Positions 61,928 through 64,000 of a stretch of 64,000 nt of DNA are shown piece after piece (position 1 is the stretch's first letter; each line of letters begins with the position of its first letter). The DNA lies in assembly GCA_021799495.1 (NCBI GenBank), contig JAJZAI010000007.1, positions 1-64,000 of the forward strand, written 5' to 3'. The notes below the pieces were generated by a model that saw nothing but the letters and a program-made list of their open reading frames with translations, made no database searches and was not told the origin of the DNA. A program made the position numbers and the translations under genes. This DNA is from Deltaproteobacteria bacterium. Lineage in GTDB: Bacteria; Desulfobacterota; Binatia; Binatales; Binataceae.

Positions 61928-62605
61928 ATGAAGATCTTCGTGGATTCGGCGAATCTGGTTGAAATCGAAGAGGCGTTCAAACGCGGCTTCGCCAGCGGCG
62001 TCACGACCAACCCCTCGATTCTCTCCAAAGAGGAACGGACCGACTTCCGCCAGCACATCCGGGGGATAATCCGGCTGTTGGGCCGCTATGGCGCGGACAT
62101 CCCGCTGAGCGTCGAGGTGTTCACGACCGAACCACACGAGATGCTGCGGCAGGCGCGCGAGCTGGCGGAAGAGTTCGGCGATTATCCGGGGCTGAATATC
62201 AAGGTGCCGATCGGATGGGACGAATTGCGCGTGATTCGCGAGCTCAAGCAGAGCGGCGTGCGCGTCAATTGCACCTGTTGCATGGCTTTCAACCAGGCCG
62301 CGATGGCGGCGCTGGCGGGAGCCGACTACGTGAGCCTGTTTTACGGACGGATTCGCGATATCGGCTACGACGCGCGCGGCGTGGTCGAAAGCGTGCGCCG
62401 GGCGTTCCGCGAGGGAGGAGTGGCGTCGCAAATCATCGTCGGCAGCATCCGCCATATCCACGACATCAATGAGGCGATGATGGCCGGGGCGGACATCGTC
62501 ACCGTGCCGCCGAAATTTTTCCCGCAGATGGTCAGCCATCCGAAGACCGCCGAGGCCGTGGAGCAGTTCATCAATGACTTCCGCAACTGGAACGCGCCGC
62601 GCTAG
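61928..62605 (+). CDS. Transaldolase (TalC/FSA-like, small class)
   Basis: A 225-residue small transaldolase or fructose-6-phosphate aldolase. MKIFVDSANLVEIEEAF is the TalC/FSA start, VTTNPSIL follows, and NIKVPIGWDELRVI places the Schiff-base Lys at about 92. It interconverts sugar phosphates such as sedoheptulose 7-phosphate. Located 30 bp after the GmhA-like gene, it may adjust the supply of heptose precursors. Alternative: sugar aldolase of unknown donor. Confidence 0.9.
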   Translation: MKIFVDSANLVEIEEAFKRGFASGVTTNPSILSKEERTDFRQHIRGIIRLLGRYGADIPLSVEVFTTEPHEMLRQARELAEEFGDYPGLNIKVPIGWDELRVIRELKQSGVRVNCTCCMAFNQAAMAALAGADYVSLFYGRIRDIGYDARGVVESVRRAFREGGVASQIIVGSIRHIHDINEAMMAGADIVTVPPKFFPQMVSHPKTAEAVEQFINDFRNWNAPR

Positions 62606-62671
62606 CTTCGGAAGCGCCGGCGCGCTCGCGGAATCAAGCAGCCGCGGACGAACGCGCGCGCGCAAATCTCA

Positions 62672-63976
62672 GTGAAAATCGGGATTCTCGGCGGCGGACT
62701 TGCCGGACTCGCGGTGGCCGCGGCCTGCCGCGCGCACGAATGCGAGGTGCTGGAAGCCGATGATGCGATCGGCGGCCATTGCCGCAGCCTGATCGAGGGC
62801 GGCTACACTTTCGATCTCGGCGGGCCGCATATTCTTTTTTCGCGCGACCAGGAAATTCTGGCCCAACTCCATCGGCGGCTGGGCGCGAACCTCGCGATGC
62901 GCCGGCGCAACAACCGCATCTGGTACGACAGCCGTTTCGTCAAATATCCATTTGAAAATGGATTATACGATTTGGCGCCACAAGATCGCTTCGAGTGCCT
63001 GTACTATTATCTGAATAATGACTATCCGAGGCCGGTTAATTTCAAGGAATGGATATATCATGTATTCGGCAAGGGAATCGCCGAGAAATACATGATTCCG
63101 TACAACGAGAAAATCTGGAACGTGCCGGCCGAGCAGATGGCGATCGACTGGGTGGACGGCCGCGTGCCCCGACCGCCGGTCGAGGACGTGATCAAGAGCG
63201 CGGTCGGCGTCGAGACCGAAGGCTACACGCATCAGTTGAACTTCGGTTACCCGGTCCGCGGCGGCATCGAGGCGCTGCCGCGGGCGTTCGCGGCCGAATG
63301 CCGTTCGATCGTGACGGAGTTTCCGGTGCGGCGCGTCTGGCGCGAGGATGGGCGCTGGCGCGTCAGCGACGGCCGCCGCGAGCGGGAATACGATCGCGTG
63401 GTTTCGACGATACCGCTCCAGGACCTCGCCGCCGCGCTGCCGGAGGTTCCCCAGCGCGTGCGCGCGGCGATCGACGGCCTGCGCTTCAACTCGTTGATCG
63501 TGGTGATGCTGGGCGTGGCCACGCCGCGGCCGCATCCGTTCACCGCGCTCTACATTCCCGACCCTCGCTTTATTTTCCATCGCCTGTCGTTTCCGCTCAG
63601 TTTCACCGAGCACGGCGCTCCGGCCGGACGCGAAGCGATCGCCGCGGAAATCACCACCAATCCAGGCGACGGCGTGCACGAATTGAGCGATGCGGAGGTC
63701 GAGCGAAAAACGATCGACGGCCTGGAAACGATGGGGCTGCTGAAGCACGGCGCGGTCGAGTTCGTCAGAACGCATCGCACCCGCCATGCCTACGTGGTGC
63801 GGACCTTCGACTATCGCGAAAAACTCGCGCTCGCGCTCGAATATATGGATTCGCTCGGAATAGTCAGCGTCGGACGCAACGCCGAATTCGAATACATCAA
63901 CATGGACGAAGCGGTTCGCCGGGCTTTCGCGGCCGCCGCGCGCCTCGACGGCGAGCGCGAGAGCGCATCGCCATAA
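62672..63976 (+). CDS. UDP-galactopyranose-mutase-like flavoprotein
   Basis: A 434-residue FAD protein read from GTG 62672. GILGGGLAGLAVAAAC at the N-terminus is the dinucleotide-binding motif, and GGHCRSLIEGGYTFDLGGPHIL is the adjoining flavin contact. RVVSTIPLQDLAAALP and the C-terminal SVGRNAEFEYINMDEAVRRA belong to the UDP-galactopyranose mutase/protoporphyrinogen-oxidase-like group. With the preceding heptose genes a role in surface sugar metabolism is likely; reaction not proven. It ends within 25 bp of the window edge. Confidence 0.85.
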   Translation: MKIGILGGGLAGLAVAAACRAHECEVLEADDAIGGHCRSLIEGGYTFDLGGPHILFSRDQEILAQLHRRLGANLAMRRRNNRIWYDSRFVKYPFENGLYDLAPQDRFECLYYYLNNDYPRPVNFKEWIYHVFGKGIAEKYMIPYNEKIWNVPAEQMAIDWVDGRVPRPPVEDVIKSAVGVETEGYTHQLNFGYPVRGGIEALPRAFAAECRSIVTEFPVRRVWREDGRWRVSDGRREREYDRVVSTIPLQDLAAALPEVPQRVRAAIDGLRFNSLIVVMLGVATPRPHPFTALYIPDPRFIFHRLSFPLSFTEHGAPAGREAIAAEITTNPGDGVHELSDAEVERKTIDGLETMGLLKHGAVEFVRTHRTRHAYVVRTFDYREKLALALEYMDSLGIVSVGRNAEFEYINMDEAVRRAFAAAARLDGERESASP

Positions 63977-64000
63977 CGCCGCGAATCATCTTTGTTCGAC

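Overview
The window is high-GC DNA with dense genes on both strands and no rRNA, tRNA or CRISPR that I could find. The organism is Gram-negative: it has an MlaC-type lipid carrier, RND exporters with a periplasmic adaptor, an HpnN-like lipid exporter and heptose-phosphate enzymes. Pairs of thiolase-like protein plus DUF35 zinc-ribbon protein, MaoC hydratases, acyl-CoA dehydrogenases and a CaiB-type CoA-transferase fit an uncultured soil or marine lineage near Binatota/Desulfobacterota. That placement is inference from gene content.

The most notable content is two genes that read through an in-frame TGA at a conserved cysteine position, so both are predicted selenoproteins. One is an ArsC-family protein (1570-1923, minus; Sec12 at the catalytic-Cys position). 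The other is an exported rhodanese-like protein (25446-25925, plus; Sec115). Each has an ordinary Cys relative in the window: an ArsC/Spx-type protein at 56727 and a tandem rhodanese paralogue at 26027. GC-rich hairpins that could act as SECIS elements follow both TGA codons. No selABCD gene lies in the window.

Layout. 1-3.7 kb: partial mutL, rpmB, the Sec-ArsC gene and hypotheticals. 4-6.6 kb: thiolase plus HMG-CoA-synthase-like/DUF35 fusion. 6.7-8.5 kb: hybrid histidine kinase. 9-12.4 kb: an AT-richer island with a three-gene operon (zinc ribbon plus TIR/deoxyribosyltransferase-like protein, winged-helix protein, DUF6941-like protein). 12.4-16.8 kb: moaA and an HpnN-like RND protein. 16.9-25.2 kb: acyl-CoA metabolism (two thiolase-like/DUF35 pairs, CoA-transferase, DUF169, two MaoC proteins, acyl-CoA dehydrogenase). 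25.4-28.5 kb: the rhodanese pair and an OPT transporter. 28.5-35.5 kb: phoU, an NtrC-type regulator, mlaC and secreted proteins, with two copies of an inverted-repeat element. 35.5-39 kb: a large hybrid kinase-like protein that appears catalytically dead. 39.2-45.3 kb: GST, a GntR regulator divergent from an RND pump and its adaptor. 45.3-52.1 kb: addAB. 52.3-54 kb: tandem MOSC proteins. 54.2-60.4 kb: membrane protein, CinA-like protein, ArsC-like protein, LysR/gcdH pair and metallo-beta-lactamase-fold hydrolase. 60.6-64 kb: sugar-phosphate operon (GmhB-like, GmhA-like, transaldolase, UDP-galactopyranose-mutase-like).

Functional themes: CoA-thioester chain shortening (possibly steroid or branched side chains through DUF35/thiolase-like aldolases), envelope lipid and solute export, thiol/selenol redox chemistry, and recombination repair.
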